In this document: one piece after another, positions 1 through 12,318 of the stretch
Layout: each line of letters opens with the position of its first letter
Numbering within the stretch: position 1 is the stretch's first letter
Assembly (NCBI GenBank): GCA_014218235.1
Contig: CM024763.1
Coordinates: 89,390,244 to 89,454,243, forward strand
Reading direction: 5' to 3'
From: Colocasia esculenta
Lineage: Eukaryota; Streptophyta; Magnoliopsida; Alismatales; Araceae
Length of the DNA stretch: 64,000 bases
Position numbers and translations under genes: made by a program
The notes under the pieces: generated by a model
What the model was told of the DNA's origin: nothing
The model's input: only the letters and a program-made list of their open reading frames with translations
Database searches by the model: none

Positions 1-955
1 TGGTGTATATTAGTTGTAAATAATGTACGATTGCATGGTGGTAGTGTGTACATGAGAATACATATGTATGGCATGTATATATGTATAAGTTAAGCATGGT
101 TTCTACATGTTTTGAGTTCTGCCGAAGGACCCAATTGGCGTCCACATGGATGGACGCCCATGCTGAGTCAGCGTCCACCTCGCTGGATTGCCAATACTTA
201 AGCCACGTCCTTGATGTGGACGTTAAGATCTCTGACCTGCTGCGTTGCAGACCCCGAAACTCCGGGGCAAGCAAGCCCAGCCATTGGGGATATGTCCCCA
301 ACAGCTAGCAGACCTTCACTCACCTCTCCCTCTCGGGGTTCCCCAACCCCTCTCCTTTAAAACCAAACTCCTTCTGCACCAGAAAGAGTTCTCTTGACTC
401 TTTGCAAAGAGGAGATAAACCTAGCTTCTGTGAGAAAAACCTGAACTTGGAAGCTTGAATCCGGCGACTGAAGGCTTCTCCGCGATCCACTGTTGCTAGG
501 AGGGAGTCTGGACTTGGGAAGGCTTCCCCACACTGGACTGAAGCTTGCATCGACTGAGAACCAGGAGGAAGGAACTTTTGGAGGCTTCTTGGGACTGCCC
601 AAGGAGGCTTCAACACAGCAACTTAGATCCCTTTGGAGGTTTTAAAAGGGCAAGTACCCCATACATTTCGTCCATGTAGATGTCTATAGGGTTTTACTAT
701 TTTTACAGATTTAAATCGTGTCCTGGATCCTCATTTCACCCTGTATTTGGAGCTCGGTCTATGCTCTTGCACAGACAGGAACTTGGCGTCAAGGCCTCTT
801 GCCACCAAGATCTCCAGTTCTGCGTCCAGCGATCTTGCCGTCCAACTCCTTGAACGGCCAGAGACTGCCGTTAAGTTCTTCAGGACAGAAACAGTGAGCT
901 TGTTCTTCCTGGTATAGACTATTTTCGACATGTTTTCGCAATGAGGATATAATGT
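1..955 (+). repeat. Probable fragment of a long gypsy-type LTR, cut by the assembly gap
   Basis: No convincing gene is seen; the open frames here are short and unrelated to any family I know. Two clusters of short hairpins lie at 137-225 and 783-880, about 650 bases apart. An example is GGCGTCC facing GGACGCC at 137-158, and AACGGC facing GCCGTT near 855-876. The LTR at 33165 has the same arrangement: two hairpin clusters about 650 bases apart with a CT/GA-rich leader between them. A TTTAAAA box lies near 354-360. I infer an LTR piece in plus orientation. It has no visible TG/CA ends, so this is tentative. Confidence 0.4.
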
Positions 956-1055
956 NNNNNNNNNNNNNNNNNNNNNNNNNNNNNNNNNNNNNNNNNNNNN
1001 NNNNNNNNNNNNNNNNNNNNNNNNNNNNNNNNNNNNNNNNNNNNNNNNNNNNNNN
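956..1055. other. Assembly gap (100 N)
   Basis: Exactly 100 undetermined bases, the usual placeholder for a scaffold gap of unknown size. Open frames that cross it are meaningless. Confidence 0.99.
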
Positions 1056-2319
1056 CCCCCGCCGAACACCACCGCCCTGCGGCCCAAACCAAACATATCA
1101 ACATAATTTTTTAAAATTTGGATGTTTTTACCCAACAGAGGACACTATGTTATCATAATTTTAAATTAAAATTAAAAAGAATTTAACATAAATTTTTAGG
1201 TAGAAATAGTTTTCTTTTTAAAATTGCTCCCAAACACCCTATAAATAACAAAATATGAGAGAAGAGATAAAAAAAATGAGAACACCTTTAATTTTTATAT
1301 TTCGTCCTAGATCAAGTTACTCTCATATTCATGAATCACGTAGGCATAGTTTGCTGCGCATCTAAATATTTAGTGAGCAGTACTGTTCTAATCTGTATTA
1401 CGTCCATTGCATATCGTGAATTAAAATGTTCGTGCGAACACTGTCCTACATCATATCCTGTGTGAGTTAAACAGAAACCTCTTGATTGACCCACAAGTCA
1501 TATGAACTGGATCAAAATGTAATCCACACATATGACTAGCTTCTTGCGCAGACCCGCAAAGGTATCACTGGATTATTCTGCATGTTATGAGACGATTAAT
1601 TATCAAACTGCATAAAAGCTAAAAACTAAATTAAAGGGCATGAAAAACAAAAAGTAGATACAGTTAGAAAGAGATAAATCGTACAGTAATGGAAAAAATA
1701 TATCTTAATCTTGTAAGCAATTGACCATCATCCCATATCGGTAGGCCGTGCACTTGCTTTATCCAAGAACGTAACCTATTTTTCTATTCTCTCACATCTC
1801 TCATTCATATATATGTTTAAAGCATTTAGATGTAAACATTTAAAAGTGTCAATATATAATAAATTAATCTTCTAATATAATAATATATAATAAGTCATTA
1901 AAGTATTGGCGTGTTAACATATCAGAATATAATCGACATTTGACCCATTCATGGTTAACTACAACAAAACTGAAAATGTTAACTAAAATACCACTATACA
2001 AAATAGCAGATTCAATCCCATCTCAAAAATCAAAGAGTGTTTTGAACAAAGGTACTTCTTAGACTTTGTTCATGGAACTGACACTCATATTCATGTTCTC
2101 TGTTGTTTAAAAAACCTCACTAATGTTGCAATATTTGTAAAAATATCTTATTATCTTGTTCATTAATATTCTAAAAATGGATCTTGTTCGAAATAATTAG
2201 TCTTTTAACAACTTTGCAAAAGAAAAGCAAAGCATTCACCTTTCTCTCTAGAGAACACATTACCATCCGGCGGTTTGTCCTGTGGGGTTCTCTCTACAAT
2301 GCCATAGAATTGCATTTAG
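1056..2319. other. AT-rich non-coding stretch
   Basis: No coding frame, RNA gene or terminal repeat was recognised. The sequence is AT-rich, with a very AT-rich patch near 1840-1910. It is probably degraded repeat or intergenic DNA. Confidence 0.5.
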
Positions 2320-2399
2320 TGCACATCACGAGGGGTGGTGTGTGCACACACCCTCCCTCTATTGGGTGCCCATCACATCAAAATGATGGGGCACCCAAT

Positions 2400-2727
2400 T
2401 GTTAGGATCTACGGCGACCCGAGATCAAAAAAACGCAGCGGAATATGAATTTAAAATTTGATCTCATTCCGTTTTGTGAGACAGGGATCTGACTATCGGA
2501 TAGTCGAAATCACCTTGCGCGGAATCAGATCCGCGTTCGTACGACTACGAGGAGGTGGCGCCACAAGCCGTTCAACTGTCCGGCCTCCAGCGGTGTCCAC
2601 GCGGTCTTCCTCGCGACGATCCATGCCCGCTCCCTCGTGCCCGTCCACGCTCGCTCCCTCGGGTTCTGCAACGCTCGAAGACTGAGCTTGGATCCGCGCC
2701 GATCTCCGCGACATGTGACGCAAGAGA

Positions 2728-2765
<38 letters not shown>

Positions 2766-3906
2766 GCGGCCCTGGGCAACCCTGATGCTTGGCCAGGGTT
2801 CTCCCATCACGTCATTATATAAAGATTGTTGTTTTTCATAAAAACCCCTGATCTTTATATAATTAGACCGTCGCATGAAAACCTGTTGCGTGTGACCCTC
2901 TAGGCCCAAGTACCAATCCAGTTAATGGCCCAATAAATTAGTAACTCTTACTAACTTAAATAATTAATTAATATCTCATATTAATCAACAATCTGAGTCA
3001 ACTTTATCTAGTCGACTCATCTGGGCCTCCGAACACGTTGGGTGCCAAGCAACGCCACGTGAACCCGGAAGGTATTGGGGTTGTGTAACCCTCACAAGGA
3101 ACCTTTCCGTCATCAGTTACCGTGTAGATATAATCTCTCATTTGCACAATACTCTTGAACAACTTAGGATATGGTATACTGTCAAATCCTAACTTGTTGT
3201 TCCACTGGGACTTGATGCTTTAGATTAATATCAAAAACTCCCTTTTTGATATTTTGTTTGCCCTGGCCAGGGACTCCATTACATCGTTCCCTTGAGTATT
3301 CTCCCTCTGTGTATCGAGGGCAAATGATCCCTTATTGACCACTCAATCCCCTTCGAAGGTCTTCCGCTGTGTCCGAACATTGACTGTTTGGAATCTCTTG
3401 AATAGAGATTCTTAGGTCAAGCTCAAAACACAGAAGTTCACCAACAAGGTGTCTTTGGTGTCTCAGGTCTAATGATCATCTACACAACTGTGACAATTGA
3501 ATCTTTCTGGTTGACAGTTAGGTACAATTCCATCCAGTGATTCTATAGGATCAGTTCAGTGAACTCTTTCTCTAAAGAGCACCTATTGTTTCTCCTTAGT
3601 GTCTTCACACACATGACTATGAGATCAGTCATCCTCATCATATGAGCAGGAGTAAACAATACTATTCTATCCGGATACCTGATGTCCTTCTCAGGTATCC
3701 ACCGAATAGGAACATTTAGAATATGTGTTTATTAAGTGAGTAGTCTCATTAGTATGATCACACATCATAGTCTACCCACTATTGCACATGTTCATGGACT
3801 TTATTATAATACCAACATAGTAAAATAATAAATAAAAGCCATTTTATTAATAACTGAACAACATGATACAATATGAGATTGGCTTGTTGTCCACCTAAGA
3901 CTAACA
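2400..3906 (-). repeat. Copia 3' LTR (left)
   Basis: A 1507 bp LTR, TG...CA. On the minus strand a TATATAA-type box lies near 2852-2860, about 1050 bases into the LTR, and would mark the U3/R border. A (GA)n tract at 2723-2762 is longer than the matching tract at 10127-10155 in the other LTR, a visible difference between the pair. Confidence 0.93.
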
Positions 3907-3907
3907 A

Positions 3908-3917
3908 TCTCCCACTT
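3908..3917 (-). other. Copia polypurine tract
   Basis: On the minus strand this reads AAGTGGGAGA directly before the 3' LTR. It is the expected plus-strand DNA primer and fixes the element's orientation. Confidence 0.85.
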
Positions 3918-3920
3918 GGA

Positions 3921-6900
3921 CTAAAGCCAATCACCTTTATGCATTAATCCCATAGCTGTTAGGTGACGCTCAAACACAATTTGAGCTAACGGCTTTGTTA
4001 GTGGATCTGCTACATTGTCAGCTGATGGAACCTTTGCACCACAACATCTCCTCTGGCAATTATTTCTCTAATCAGATGAAAGCGCCTCAGAATGTGCTTA
4101 GACTTCTGATGAGACCGCGGCTCTTTTGCTTGTGCAATAGCCCCATTGTTGTCACACAACAGTGGGATAGGATCTGAAATAGAAGGAACGACGCCAAGAT
4201 CGGTGATGAACTTCTTCAACCACACTGCTTCCTTGGCGGCTTCAGCTGCAGCAATATACTCAGCTTCGGTCGTCGAATCCGCAGTTGTGTCTTGCTTAGA
4301 ACTTTTCCAACAAACTGCACCTCCGTTTAGAATAAAAATAAATCCAAATGTAGACTTGCTATCATCTGGATCTGACTGAAAACTCGAGTCAGTGAAGACT
4401 CGAAGTTTCAGTTCACCTCGTCCATAAACCAGAAATGTATCCTTAGTCCTTCTCAAGTATCTTAGGATACACTTCACAGCCTTCCAGTGCTCCTGACCTG
4501 GATTAGCTTGAAATCTGCTCGAAACACTGAGCATAAGCTACATCAGGTCTTGTACATAGCATGGCATACATGATAGATCCTATGGCAGAAGCATAAGGAA
4601 CTCTATCCATGATTGCCCTCTCTTCAGGAGTCTTGGGAGACTGTTCTTTAGAGAGATGAATTCCATGTCTCATTGGTATGAGTCCTCTTTTGGAATTCTC
4701 CATACCAAACCTTTTGACAATGGTATCTATGTACATAGATTGGGTTAAACCAAGCATCCTCTTTGATCTATCCCTATAGATCCATATTCCCAATACGCAG
4801 GATGCTTCTCCCAAATCTTTCATGGAGAAGTTCTTTGACAGCCAGATCTTTACAGAGGATAACATTGCCACATCATTCTCAATGAGTAGAATGTCATCTA
4901 CGTAAAGAAGTAGAAAGGTAACAGCACTCCCACTTGTTTTCTTGTACACACATGGTTCATCCTCATTCTTAATGAAGTCATAAGATTTAATGGCTTCATC
5001 AAATCTTATGTTCCAACTCCTGGAGGCTTGTTTTAGTCCATATATGGACCTCTGTAGCTTGCACACTTTGTCTGGAAATTCCTTAGATGTGTAACCCTCT
5101 GGTTGTATCATATACACCTCTTCCTCAAGATTCCCATTGAGGAAGGCGGTTTTCACATCTATTTGCCAAATTTCATAATCATAGTGTGCAGCTATAGCAA
5201 GAAGAACTCTAATTGATTTTCCCATGGCAACTGGGGAAAAAGTTTCATCATAGTCAACTCCTTGTCTTTGACGATAACCTTTTGCCACTAATCTTGCCTT
5301 GTATGTATCAATTTGTCCATCAGCACCGATCTTTTTCTTAAAGATCCATTTGCACCCTATGGGTACAATACCCTCAGGTACATCAACTAAGTTCCAAACT
5401 TTGTTAGTGTACATGGACTGTATCTCAGAGTTCATAGCCTCCTGCCATTTCCCAGCTTCTGGGCCTTCAATGGCCTCCAGGTAAGTCATAGGATCATCAT
5501 CCTCATGGTAGGGTACTTTCGAGTCACCTCCATCAATATGTCCCACATATCGTGCTGGTAACTTTGTTACTCTACCTGACTTGCGTGGTTCATTGGTGTG
5601 TGTAACAATAGGATAACGAACCAACACCTCACTCTTAGAGGCAGTGTTGACTTATGGATCTGGAACCTCTTCCAGTATTACTTTACTCCCACTATCTTCT
5701 TGGAGAAGATATTCCTCCTCCAGAAAGATAGCTCTCCTAGCAACAATCACCTTTTGTTCCTTAGGACAGTAAAAGTAATATCCAAATGTCTCCTTTGGAT
5801 ATTCAACAAATCTACACTTACGTGTCCTAGATTCTAGTTTGTCTGGATCGTGCCTCTTTACATGGGCTGGACAACCCCAGACTTTAACATGTTTAAAATC
5901 TGGTTTTCTGCCCTTCCATATCTCATATGGTGTAGAGGACACAGACTTACTAGGCAACTTGTTCAACAAGTAAGCAGCTGTCTCAAGTGCATATCCCCAG
6001 AGAGAGACTGGTAATTCTGAAAATCTCATCATTGATCGTACCATGTCCAACAAAGTGCGATTTCTCCTTTCCGACACCCCATTCACTTGTGGTGTATAAG
6101 GAGGGGTAAGCTGAGATAGGATACCATTATCCTTCATGAACTGTGTGAATTCTGTACTTAAGTATTCTCCTCCTCGATCTGATCGAAGAGTCTTAATACT
6201 CTTTCCAGTTTGCTTCTCTACTTCATTTTTAAATTCTTTGAACTTCTCAAAAGCTTCTGATTTGTACTTCATCAAGTATACATATCCGAATCTAGAGAAG
6301 TCATCAATGAATGTAATGAAGTATGAGAAGCCACCCTTGGCCTGGGTAGACATAGGGCCACATATGTCTGAATGTATAAGCCCTAATAATTCTTCGGCAC
6401 GTTCTCCATGTCCAGTAAATGGAGATTTGGCCATTTTACCCATAAGGCAAGACTCACAAGTTGCAAATGATTCATAATCAAATGGGCTCAAATACCCATT
6501 ATTATGCAACTTTTGAAGTCTAGCTTCGCCAATATGTCCAAGCCTACAATGCCACAAGTAGGATTGATTCACACTGTTCTTGCTCTTCTTAAGAGCCACA
6601 TCAAGATGGAGATCATGATAAGAAACATCCAAAAGATATAAACCATTGACCATATTCGCAGTAGCAATCAAATTATTACTGAGGTAAAGAGAACAACATT
6701 TGTTCTTTATTGTCAACGTATATCCTACTCTGTCTAAACATGAAACAGAAATGATGTTCTTTATTATGCTAGGAACATAATAACAATTTTCTAAAATTAG
6801 AACATCTCCAGATGGGAGCTTAAGGTTCACTGGCCCAACAGAGCATGCCGCAACCTTTGCGCCATTTCCTAGCCTTAGCTCCACCTCTTTCTTGGTCAGC

Positions 6901-7853
6901 TTCTTTCTACTTGTCAGCACCTGCACATCATTGCAAATATGAGAAGCACATCCAGTATCTAATACCCATGATGTAGAATCTCTAACTGACAAGTGTAACT
7001 CTATCATATAGATACCTGAAGCATCACCTTGCTTCACAGTGCCTTGAGCTTTGTCCTTGAGGTATTGCTTGCAATTCCTCTTCCAGTGACCTTTCTGGTG
7101 ACAATAGAAGCACTCGCCCTTTTCATCTCCTGTGTCCTTCTTTTTCTTCTGGGCTGGATTTGTTTTAACATGCTTCTTTTGATTTCCTTTCTTAAAGGAT
7201 TGCACTGCCCTCCTCTTCCTGTTGGTCTTACCAACTAAAAGGACTTGAGGTTTTTCCTTCTGAAGGTTTCCCTCAGCAGTCTTAAGCATGTTAAGCAACT
7301 CAGCCAATGTGACCTGAATCTTGTTCATGTTAAAGTTAACAATGAACTGAGAGTATGAGTCTGGAAGTGATTGCAGGATGAGGTCTGTGCTCATTTCCTT
7401 GGGGAGTTCAATCCCAAGGACAACTAACCACTCAATCCACTCTATCATCTTCAATACATGAGTCTGTACTGAAGATCCCTCAGCCATCCTTGCTCTGAAC
7501 AGACTTTTAGATATCTCATATCTCTCAGTCCTGCTCTGCTCAACAAAAAGCTCCTTCAAATGGAGCAAGATGGCTTTGGCATCCATGTCTTCATGCTGCC
7601 TCTGCAACTCATTGCTCATTAAGGCAAGCATGAAACATTGTGCCATGGTGGAATCCTGCTACCACTTCTCATACTCAAGCACCTCTCCTTCAGGGGCATC
7701 TGATGCCGGCTCAGCAGGGGCCTCACTTTCCAGGACATAGGCGATTTGCTCAGACCTGAGGACAATCTTCAGGTTTCTGAGCCAATCGGTGTAGTTTGGG
7801 CCTGTCAAACGGTTGGCATCCAATATGCCACGTAACGGATTCCCTGACGACAT
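3921..7853 (-). pseudogene. Copia gag-pol polyprotein, broken
   Basis: Start ATG at 7853. Gag begins here and is stopped by TAG at 7659-7661. The same frame resumes and covers the rest of gag, a CX2CX4HX4C zinc knuckle near 7072-7113, the protease (DTG motif near 6950), the integrase HHCC and core domains, then stops at TAA 5652-5654. The same frame again gives reverse transcriptase with YVDD at 4893-4904. A frameshift near 4515 moves RNase H to another frame, and a second frameshift near 4028 moves the C-terminus. The polyprotein would end at TAG 3921-3923, touching the polypurine tract. Domain identities rest on family motifs; the lesions are read directly. It cannot make a full polyprotein. 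Confidence 0.92.
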
Positions 7854-9786
7854 TTTAGCCTACAGGAGATAAAAGAAATATAATTAGCAGATGTTCAATT
7901 ATTATTTAAAAACTAGATATGGTCTTTAATCTAGTTTAAAAACTCCCACTATTTTTCGACGAACTGCATATCCCTCAAATATGCAGGACGGGAGATGCCG
8001 ACAATCTCCTAGTGGGGATCAGAATCTCAATGACTCATACCATGACCTTGTGTATTGCACAACAAGTCATGACATGAACAAAGAGCACCCATCTCATGGG
8101 ACTTGCAACCCCTTGCAATATCTGATCACTATTCGGTCCCTGCATCTTTAATGGCCTTGTGGATAGCACAACAAGCCATAAAGTGCAGTCTAAGCTTTAC
8201 CATCATTACTTAATGCAGATAGATTAGGATGTAGCCCTTGTGGATAGCACAACAAAGCTACATCGTGCCTCTACCTCGTTTACATGCATCCATATGCAAT
8301 AGTTTTAAGACTTATTTCACAATCAAGTGGACCTTGTGGATAACACAACAAACCCACCCAAATGTAATTTAAGTCATAAAACTATAACGATGGAGGACCA
8401 CACAAGTATATTAAAATATATGCGCTACGGCTTAGAATTTTGATAGAGGAATTTGAAATATTTTATCTTGGTCTCATCCTAGATGGTAGCATGTATGAAT
8501 ATTCTATAATATTACATAATACTATGATCTAGGACATTATAAAAGATATTTGCATTCCATACAAATTAAAGCGGTCATGGATGTTGCACAAGTTTGACTG
8601 GAGCCATAACAGTCAAACTACCACTACAGATCCAATATAACACTTATATTGGTAAACCTGCAAACACAATAGCATAAGTGAACTTGTTCCAACGCCATCG
8701 CTTGTTGCAGTAGCGGATCATCCTCGCCATCAATCGTTCCTCACGTACAAAATTACATCAAAAAAATTGTATGTACATTTTGTATAAAGAGAAGCCTTAT
8801 GGCGAATACATCATGGGAGGGAGATAGGATTACATTGGAATGTGAGAGAGAGAGGAGGTTCGCAGACCTCAAATTAACCATTAATTTACAAACATCCCAC
8901 ATTCACAAATAAGCTAAAATAATCACATCATCCCATGACATAGAGAGCAAACATCCATGACCAAATAAACTTTTAAACATTCCACACATGGAAGAGCACA
9001 TCACATGGCTAAATAAAAGTTTTAAAATATATATTTTTGGTTTCAGAAAACTAGGTCCAACCAAAAAGGAATTATTTGATCATTTCGAAAATAATCATAT
9101 AACATGCTTTAATCATCATTATAAAACTGTAACAACAAGAGCATGAACACACAATTTAAAATCATTTAATGAAGAGTTATTCCATGCAAAATAATTTCTG
9201 AAGTAAATAATTTAACATTTAAATTATTATTTTCAGAAATATTTAACTCCCATAATTTTAATAGGATCTTACTGGCTGCTGGCGCACAGCAGGCCTCCGC
9301 CACAGCAGGGGCGCCCGGCTGAGGCGGACCCGCGCGCGCGGCCTGTGCCTGGGTCGCCTGGCCCAGGGGGACCGGGTCGGCCAGGCCCGGCCGGGCTGGC
9401 TTGCGCGCGGCCAGGCCCGCCCGCGGCTCGCGTTAGGGCGGCCGCGCGGCGCTGTCGCGCCCGCCCACGCCAGCTGTCGCGCCCGCTGTCGCACGCGCCT
9501 CCCCCCTTCCCCGTGGGCCCAGCCCGAGAAGTCCCCCCACCCTTTCGCCGAGGTGGGGCACCATCGCCGCGCAGGCGACGGTGTGGCCAGCTGCCGCGGG
9601 GGCGACTCGCCGCCCCCTTCCCCCGGCCCCTTTTTCCAGGTTTCCATCCATCAATTGGCCGCGAAAACCAGTCCGAAAAACTGGAAAAATGGGGAAGGGT
9701 TTCCGGCGCTTTGGCCAAATTTTGCACGGAATAATTCTAAAGAAAATGATCTTAGACAGCAAAACGGATGTAGATCGCAGTGGAAA
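7854..9786 (-). other. Copia 5' leader, with hairpin array and GC-rich part
   Basis: This is untranslated leader between the primer binding site and gag, about 1.9 kb. The gag-proximal part holds four related hairpins (8035-8385, listed separately). The middle is AT-rich. The part next to the primer site (about 9275-9640) is extremely GC- and CpG-rich and throws up open frames on both strands that I treat as composition artefacts. Confidence 0.8.
8035..8385 (-). repeat. Four related stem-loops in the copia leader
   Basis: The core CCTTGTGGATAGCACAACAA (plus-strand reading) recurs at about 8046, 8155, 8236 and 8332, with small changes. CTTGTG and CACAAC(A)AG within it can pair. The flanks differ between copies but pair with each other in each: CATGAC/GTCATG (8041-8071), ATGGC/GCCAT within 8140-8188, GATGTAGC/GCTACATC (8228-8264), and a long stem within 8299-8385 whose base is ATAGTTTTA facing TAAAACTAT. 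A constant apex on changing but complementary stems suggests selected RNA structure. The function is unknown. Confidence 0.8.
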
Positions 9787-9802
9787 CTTGGCTCTGATAC
9801 CA
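9787..9802 (-). other. Copia primer binding site (initiator tRNA-Met type)
   Basis: On the minus strand this reads TGGTATCAGAGCCAAG, complementary to the 3' end of plant initiator tRNA-Met. It sits one base from the 5' LTR. Confidence 0.95.
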
Positions 9803-9803
9803 C

Positions 9804-11300
9804 TGTTAGGATCTACGGCGACCCGAGATCAAGAAAACGCAGCGGAATATGAATTTAAAATTTGATCTCGTTCCATTTTGCGAGACACTGATTTGACTAT
9901 CGGATAGTCGAAATCACCTTGCGCGGAATCGGATCCGCGTTCGTACGACTGCGAGGACGTGGCACCACAAGCCGTTCAACTGTCCGGCCTCCAGCGGTGT
10001 CCACGCGGTCTTCCTCGCGATGATCCACGCCCGCTCCCTCGTGCCTGTCCACGCTCGCTCCCTCGGGTTCCGCAATGCTCGAAGAATGACTTTGGATCCG
10101 TGCCGATCTCCGCGACATGTGACGCAAGAGAGAGGGAGAGAGAGAGAGAGAGAGAAGGGGGCGGCCCTGGGCAACCCTGATGCTTGGACAGGGTTCTCCC
10201 ATCACGTCATTATATAAAGATTGTTGTTTTTCATAAAAACCCCTGATTTTTATATAATTAGACCGTCGCATGAAAACCTGTTGCGTGTGACCCTCTAGGC
10301 CCAAGTACCAATCCAATTAATGGCCCAATAAATTAGTAACTCTTACTAACTTAAATAATTAATTAATATCTCATATTAATCAACAATCTGAGTCAACTTT
10401 ATCTAGTCGACTCATCTGGGCCTCCGAATACGTTGGGTGCCAAGCAACACCACGTGAACCCGGAAGGTATTGGTGTTGTGTAACCCTCACAAGGAACCTT
10501 TCCGTCATCAGTTACCGTGTAGATATAATCTCTCATTTGCACAATACTCTTGAACAACTTAGGATATGGTATACTGTCAAATCCTAACTTGTTGTTCCAC
10601 TGGGACTTGATGCTTTAGATTAATATCAAAAACTCCCTTTTTGATATTTTGTCTGCCCTGGCCAGGAACTCCATTACATCGTTCCCTTGAGTATTCTCCC
10701 TCTGTGTACCGAGGGCAAATGATCCCTTATTGACCACTCAATCCCCTTCGAAGGTCTTCCGTTGTGTCCGAACATTGACTGTTTGGAATCTCTTGAATAG
10801 AGATTCTTAGGTCAAGCTCAAAACACAGAAGTCCACCAAAAGGTGTCTTTGGTGTCTCAGGTCTAAAGATCATCTACACAACTGTAACAATTGAATCTTT
10901 CTGGTTGACAGTTAGGTACAATTCCATCCAGTGATTCTATCGGATCATTTCAGTGAACTCTTTCTCTAAAGAGCACCTATTGTTTCTCCTTAGTGTCTTC
11001 ACACACATGACTATGAGATCAGTCATCCTCATCATATGAGCAGGAGTAAACAATACTATTATATCCGGATACCTGATGTCCTTCTCAGGTATCCAACGAA
11101 TAGGAACATTTAGAATATGTGTTTATTAAGTGAGTAGTCTCATTAGTATGATCACACATCATAGTCTACCCACTATTGCACATGTTCATGGACTTTATTA
11201 TAATACCAACATAGTAAAATAATAAATAAAAGCCATTTTATTAATAACTGAACAACATGATACAATATGAGATTGGCTTGTTGTCCACCTAAGACTAACA
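9804..11300 (-). repeat. Copia 5' LTR (right)
   Basis: A 1497 bp LTR, partner of 2400-3906, with the same TGTTAGGATC and AGACTAACA ends. It differs by scattered substitutions and a shorter GA tract. Confidence 0.93.
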
Positions 11301-11349
11301 CCAATGAAGGGAGAGTGTGCGCACACATCACCCTCCCCTATGATGTGCA

Positions 11350-12313
11350 GCAAGATTTTTCCTAATGTGATATGTCAGTCAAGAAGTATGTGAATATTTT
11401 CGTTGAAACAATTGATTTTTTTTCTCATATATATCCAATGACGGATAAACACACTTTTTTCTTATTATTTCAGATTAAAAAATTATTAAAACTAATGCAA
11501 AAAATATATAGATAACTTTATAAATAAACTAAGATATATCTATAAATATCCTTCTAAAGTAAGTCATTAAATAATCTGATCCGCTTGCAATCAGACATAT
11601 ATGCCAATTTTATGTACATAGAGTAAGAACAGAAGGGTCCCACATACGACATGACCATCATCACTATTGGAAGACAACAAGCATCACACGAGTTATAGTA
11701 CAAGAACCAATGTGTTGCCTAAGTTATGGAGACCTAGTTGGAAGTGAACGGGTCTAAATTAATCGAATCAAAATGAGATAATAAAACGATATGGAAATAA
11801 ATAGTGGAGCATAACAAAAACACAAAGGAGACAAGTTATTTTATCTTAGTTTGGAGCATAACCACTCAACTCCTATGTCTAGTCCTTAAGAGATCACACC
11901 TTGAGTTTTTACCATGCATCCAGCCAAACCAGCTAATAAATACCAAAAAAAAAAAAAGCTAGTAGATACAACAATCCTGTAGGGCACACAGCCAAATAGG
12001 TCCAGAAGGGAATCACACTGTTAGACAACGACCGCTAGCCAGTCACAAACAATCCTCAGGTGCACACCCGCACATAGGTTCTCCGTTCTCCAAAGAGGAA
12101 TTATAGCGCTAGTTGTGAACCTCTAGTTGGTCAACAACAACCCCTGGTGCCCACCTACACGCAAGTCCTTCCTTCCAAAGAGGAACTCGGGCTAACTAGC
12201 TCACGCTTCACACAAAGCACACCCTGAAAAATGAAGCTGCAAAATGCCAACATACTTCCTTCCTACAAAACTAACGTGGCCCAATAAAACACAAACTTTC
12301 GCCAACAATAATA
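11350..12313. other. Non-coding stretch, possibly an old LTR remnant
   Basis: No gene is seen. The part from about 11760 to 12313 has a flavour of long copia (SIRE/Maximus-like) LTR sequence and may continue at 33042-33164 across the gypsy-like array. This is weak pattern recognition only. A poly-A run lies at 11946-11958. Confidence 0.35.
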
Positions 12314-12318
12314 GAAAC
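12314..12318. repeat. Target-site duplication, left copy (GAAAC)
   Basis: GAAAC directly before the first LTR of the array. It matches GAAAC at 33037-33041 after the fifth LTR. Confidence 0.9.

Larger units (their letters stand above)
2400..11300 (-). mobile_element. Complete Ty1/copia LTR retrotransposon, defective
   Basis: The 8.9 kb element has two LTRs beginning TGTTAGGATC and ending AGACTAACA. The 5-base target duplication CCAAT lies at 2395-2399 and 11301-11305. It lies on the minus strand: the primer binding site is next to the right LTR and the polypurine tract next to the left LTR. Domain order on the minus strand is gag, zinc knuckle, protease, integrase, reverse transcriptase, RNase H; integrase before reverse transcriptase is the copia order. 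Nonsense codons and frameshifts in gag-pol make it non-autonomous. The LTRs are very similar by eye, so insertion is fairly recent, but the lesions show it is not a fresh active copy. Confidence 0.95.
2320..11349. repeat. Foldback (MITE-like) inverted repeat, split by the copia element
   Basis: The left arm is 2320-2375, starting TGCACATCA. The right arm is 2384-2399 continued at 11306-11349, ending TGATGTGCA. With the copia element removed, the two arms of about 57-60 bases are near-perfect reverse complements around an 8-base loop (2376-2383). This is the shape of a small foldback or MITE-like DNA element. No clear target duplication was found outside the arms, so the superfamily is not assigned. 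Confidence 0.75.

Noticed and set aside
731..1135. Open frame crossing the run of N
   Set aside because: The frame exists only because N is translated as unknown residues; both sides are non-coding.
2493..2909. 138-codon frame in the copia LTR and its counterpart at 9897-10316
   Set aside because: It lies in the LTR across a (GA)n tract, with low-complexity Ser/Leu translation; chance frame.
9258..9865. Several overlapping GC-rich open frames on both strands
   Set aside because: Composition artefact of the CpG-dense leader block; no family motifs, and the frames run into the LTR.
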